A stretch of 64,000 nucleotides of DNA from Oscillospiraceae bacterium. Lineage in GTDB: Bacteria; Bacillota; Clostridia; Oscillospirales; CAG-382. The notes under the pieces were generated by a model that was not told where the DNA came from, searched no databases, and was given only the letters and a program-made list of their open reading frames with translations. The DNA lies in the NCBI GenBank assembly GCA_015063885.1, contig SVTH01000011.1:1-64000 (forward strand), read 5' to 3'. The translations under genes and the position numbers were made by a program. This document shows, one piece after another, positions 62,243 to 64,000 of the stretch. Positions within the stretch are counted from its first letter, which is position 1. Each line of letters starts with the position of its first letter.

Positions 62243-62821
62243 TTATATGGGAGTGAACTCCAGGGTGAAGGAGCAAGGTTCAAACCACTCCTTGCCGGGA
62301 TATTTACAACGGTAAATATACTTGTTCCCCTCTTGCTCCCGCAGCATGGCACAATCGAAGCTATAGGTATTTCGGTACATATTCATTTTCTGATTTACGT
62401 CATATACCCAACATCCGTAGTCCACGGAAAGCAATCCCAGCTCGGAAGAAAAGGTAAAACGAGAAGTATCATACCCGTCCATCAAAGTCAAGTTAAGGAT
62501 CTTTTTCCCCAACGATTTCTTGCCGCGTCTATCCCTAACAACGCCTTCGGCTACAATGTAACCGTTTCCGTAAGAAACAGAAAAGCTGGGATTAATCGTG
62601 GTAGGATACTGCGAAAAGTTCTCTACACAGACGGAATACTGCCGGTTCGGCTCTAAGCGGATGATGTCTGTCAGTAAATACGGATAGCCCATAAAAAGGT
62701 TGTATGAGCGATGGGTTTTCAGCCACTCCAAATCAGCCTCGGTCAGCTTGGTATGGTACATCTTCTCATTCAGCGTTTGACGGTACTGTATTTCTTTTTG
62801 AATCTCTGCAGGAATTTCCAT
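62243..62821 (-). CDS. Hypothetical protein
   Basis: 192 residues, soluble, no signal. N-terminal helical part (EIQKEIQYRQTLNEKMY) and a beta-rich rest with many Tyr, Asn and Ser; I recognise no family or catalytic motif. The start at 62821 follows AAAGGAG; a start at 62851 would lie in a hairpin. Own promoter, and a terminator-like hairpin in its leader suggests regulation by attenuation. Confidence 0.65.
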   Translation of the reverse strand: MEIPAEIQKEIQYRQTLNEKMYHTKLTEADLEWLKTHRSYNLFMGYPYLLTDIIRLEPNRQYSVCVENFSQYPTTINPSFSVSYGNGYIVAEGVVRDRRGKKSLGKKILNLTLMDGYDTSRFTFSSELGLLSVDYGCWVYDVNQKMNMYRNTYSFDCAMLREQEGNKYIYRCKYPGKEWFEPCSFTLEFTPI

Positions 62822-62840
62822 GTCTGCTCTCCTTTCCGAT

Positions 62841-62882
62841 AAAAAACGCACTTACCCCTCGGAGCAAGTACGTTCTTTTTTT
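62841..62882 (-). promoter_or_regulatory. Terminator-like hairpin in the leader of the hypothetical gene
   Basis: Arms 62845-62853 and 62866-62874 pair over nine bases (one G-T), followed on the minus strand by six T and then the ribosome site. A T-run also lies on the other side, so it could be bidirectional. Confidence 0.55.
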
Positions 62883-62933
62883 GCTATTCAGCGGTGCGAA
62901 GTGAAACGATTCGTACCTGCCTTGCATACGTTT

Positions 62934-62962
62934 ATGATACCATAAACGAGGCGGTTTGTCAA
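62934..62962 (-). promoter_or_regulatory. Promoter of the hypothetical gene with inverted repeat
   Basis: Minus strand TTGACA at 62962-62957 and TATCAT at 62939-62934, spacer 17. An 8-base inverted repeat (62929-62936 with 62941-62948) covers the -10 and could bind a regulator. Confidence 0.75.
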
Positions 62963-63037
62963 GACGGCGGGAAATACCTATATAGTCCAATTCCCCCGAA
63001 AACGGCAGTTTTCGGCAGGAAAAGTTCTTGGGGGTTT

Positions 63038-63074
63038 TTTAAGGGGGCTTTCTTTCAAGAAAGCCCCCCTTAAA
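63038..63074 (-). repeat. Structured intergenic repeat, copy E (partial)
   Basis: Read on the minus strand it starts 6 bases after the hemolysin III stop: a long hairpin with a CTTTCTT / AAGAAAG top and C/G-rich outer stem, followed by CCCCCAAGAACTTTTCC (63034-63018), which recalls the CCCCAAAGAAAA box of copies B and C. Confidence 0.6.
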
Positions 63075-63080
63075 CCGTAC

Positions 63081-63716
63081 TCAAAGCACGAAAAAATATA
63101 CGGTGAAGAAGTGAAGGATGCTCCCCGCAAGGACGAAGAAATGCCAGATGGAATGGAAGTATTTCTTCTTGCTTGCAAAGAATCCGATGCCTGCGGTGTA
63201 AGCGATTCCGCCGGAAAGCAGGAGCGTGGTACCCCAAAAGCCCAGCACGGCGATCACCTGCCCTGCCACCAGCAGGACGCACCAGCCCATAGAGATATAG
63301 GCGATCATGGAGAAGACCTTGTATTTCTCCAGATTGATGGCGTTGAGGGTGATCCCCAGGGCGGTAAGCCCCCAGATGGCACCGAAGATGCTCCAGCCCC
63401 AAGCCCCGTCCAGCAGGATCAGGCAGAAGGGGGTGTAGGTTCCCGCAATGAGGACGAAAATGGTGCAATGGTCAAAGATCCGCATCACAGCCTTTGCCGT
63501 TCTTGCCGACAGGGCGTGATACAGAGTGGACATGGTATAGAGGATGATGAGGGAGGCGCCGTAGATGGCACAGCTCACCACCGCCAAAGCCCCTATGGAA
63601 GCAGATCGGATCAAAAGCAAAACCGTTGCGGCAATGGCAAGAGCCGCGCCAACGCCGTGGGTGACGGCGTTGAAGATCTCTTCTCCCAGGGTAAAAAACT
63701 TCTTATAGATCAGCAA
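63081..63716 (-). CDS. Hemolysin III family membrane protein (TrhA/YqfA type)
   Basis: 211 residues, seven predicted membrane helices, PAQR fold. The metal-site residues are in place: STLYHALS, FDHCTIF and the C-terminal HSIWHFFVLAGSILHF. Members influence membrane lipid balance; the hemolysin name is historic. I keep the TTG start at 63716, eight bases after GGAG; it overlaps the upstream gene's end by seven bases. No ATG fits near the conserved N-terminus (EEIFNAVTHG). Confidence 0.9.
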   Translation of the reverse strand: MLIYKKFFTLGEEIFNAVTHGVGAALAIAATVLLLIRSASIGALAVVSCAIYGASLIILYTMSTLYHALSARTAKAVMRIFDHCTIFVLIAGTYTPFCLILLDGAWGWSIFGAIWGLTALGITLNAINLEKYKVFSMIAYISMGWCVLLVAGQVIAVLGFWGTTLLLSGGIAYTAGIGFFASKKKYFHSIWHFFVLAGSILHFFTVYFFVL

Positions 63717-64000
63717 GAGGCATTCTCCAATTTCTCTGCGATCACGGGCTTCAAGGCCTCAGCAACCAGGTTGCCAAGCCATTTTCTGCCTTCCGTGTTG
63801 GGGTGGATGCCGTCGTCGGCCAGGTACAGGGTACCGTGGGCAACCCCTTCCGCCTGGGCAAGTCCGTCCAGGGGAATATAGGCTGCGGCGTACTCACGGG
63901 CCAAACGGCGGATCACGTCGATCTTGCCGTAGAGATCCATACGGAACTCCTCGGTGGCGGGGGTGGGCAGACAGAAGGGCTCCATCATGATCACGGGGAT
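63710..64000 (-). CDS. SGNH/GDSL hydrolase, C-terminal part (partial at window end)
   Basis: 97 codons are in the window; the N-terminal part with the Ser nucleophile lies beyond 64000. The visible catalytic Asp-x-x-His is in DDGIHPNTEG, and VIMMEPFCLP resembles the GDSL esterase block before it. It is probably a cytoplasmic or surface esterase such as a carbohydrate deacetylase; the substrate cannot be told. Upstream partner of hemolysin III in one transcript. Confidence 0.85.
   Translation of the reverse strand: MPVIMMEPFCLPTPATEEFRMDLYGKIDVIRRLAREYAAAYIPLDGLAQAEGVAHGTLYLADDGIHPNTEGRKWLGNLVAEALKPVIAEKLENASC

Overview
The window is a 64 kb piece of a low-to-medium GC, strictly anaerobic Gram-positive genome, most likely class Clostridia (Oscillospirales or Christensenellales type). 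This rests on GatCAB, a zinc-type L28, class III ribonucleotide reductase with its activase, an [FeFe]-hydrogenase-like protein, a QueT gene under a preQ1 switch, lipobox lipoproteins, and near-consensus TTGACA-17-TATAAT promoters. I see no rRNA, tRNA, CRISPR, IS element or prophage. The window looks like ordinary chromosome, densely packed in short operons.

Layout. 1-7.1 kb: end of gap, an orphan solute-binding lipoprotein, murC, rpmB, a GNAT gene and a 907-residue lipoprotein. 7.3-10.4 kb (minus): Sua5/TsaC type, coaE, lytic transglycosylase, M18 aminopeptidase. 10.6-12.2 kb: metA and an AlkZ-related gene. 12.2-15.8 kb (minus): CBS protein, a very short gatC, gatA, gatB. 16-18.2 kb: ilvE and a DUF3810 membrane protein. 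18.4-20.6 kb (minus): two CobW-type GTPases, one with a long His/Asp tract. 20.7-24.5 kb: galM, a phosphatase, a P-loop protein, nagB, a small XRE regulator. 24.5-33.7 kb (minus): phosphoesterase, lipoprotein, M3 peptidase, mutY, topB, DUF4127 lipoprotein. 33.8-36.2 kb: ECF sigma factor and a membrane partner. 36.3-40.4 kb: nrdG, nrdD fused to a redoxin, trxB. 40.6-46.9 kb (minus): argG, argH, an amino-acid ABC transporter, argF, gtrA. 47.2-49 kb (minus): split purine-ending enzymes. 49.2-50.4 kb: HAD phosphatase and queT. 50.5-53.5 kb (minus): guaB and neighbours. 54.6-62.1 kb: an acylation operon. 62.2-64 kb: a hypothetical gene, hemolysin III and a GDSL hydrolase.

Most interesting. (1) The operon at 54.6-62.1 kb joins an MBOAT acyltransferase, two DHHW (AlgX/AlgJ-like) surface proteins, an FkbH-type HAD enzyme, an acyl carrier protein and a group-B-like [FeFe] hydrogenase. 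The first five resemble a dlt operon in logic, with FkbH in place of DltA, so an unusual acyl group (glyceryl is the natural guess) may be moved to a surface polymer. (2) A family of structured intergenic repeats sits 6-20 bases after stop codons at five places, always in the orientation of that gene, with variable but self-complementary outer stems. (3) The anaerobic dNTP module has a NrdD-redoxin fusion, a thioredoxin reductase that lacks the usual NADPH motif, and tandem NrdR boxes on a consensus promoter. (4) Smaller points are a 52-residue GatC, a 24-base perfect palindrome between two divergent promoters, and a preQ1-I riboswitch.
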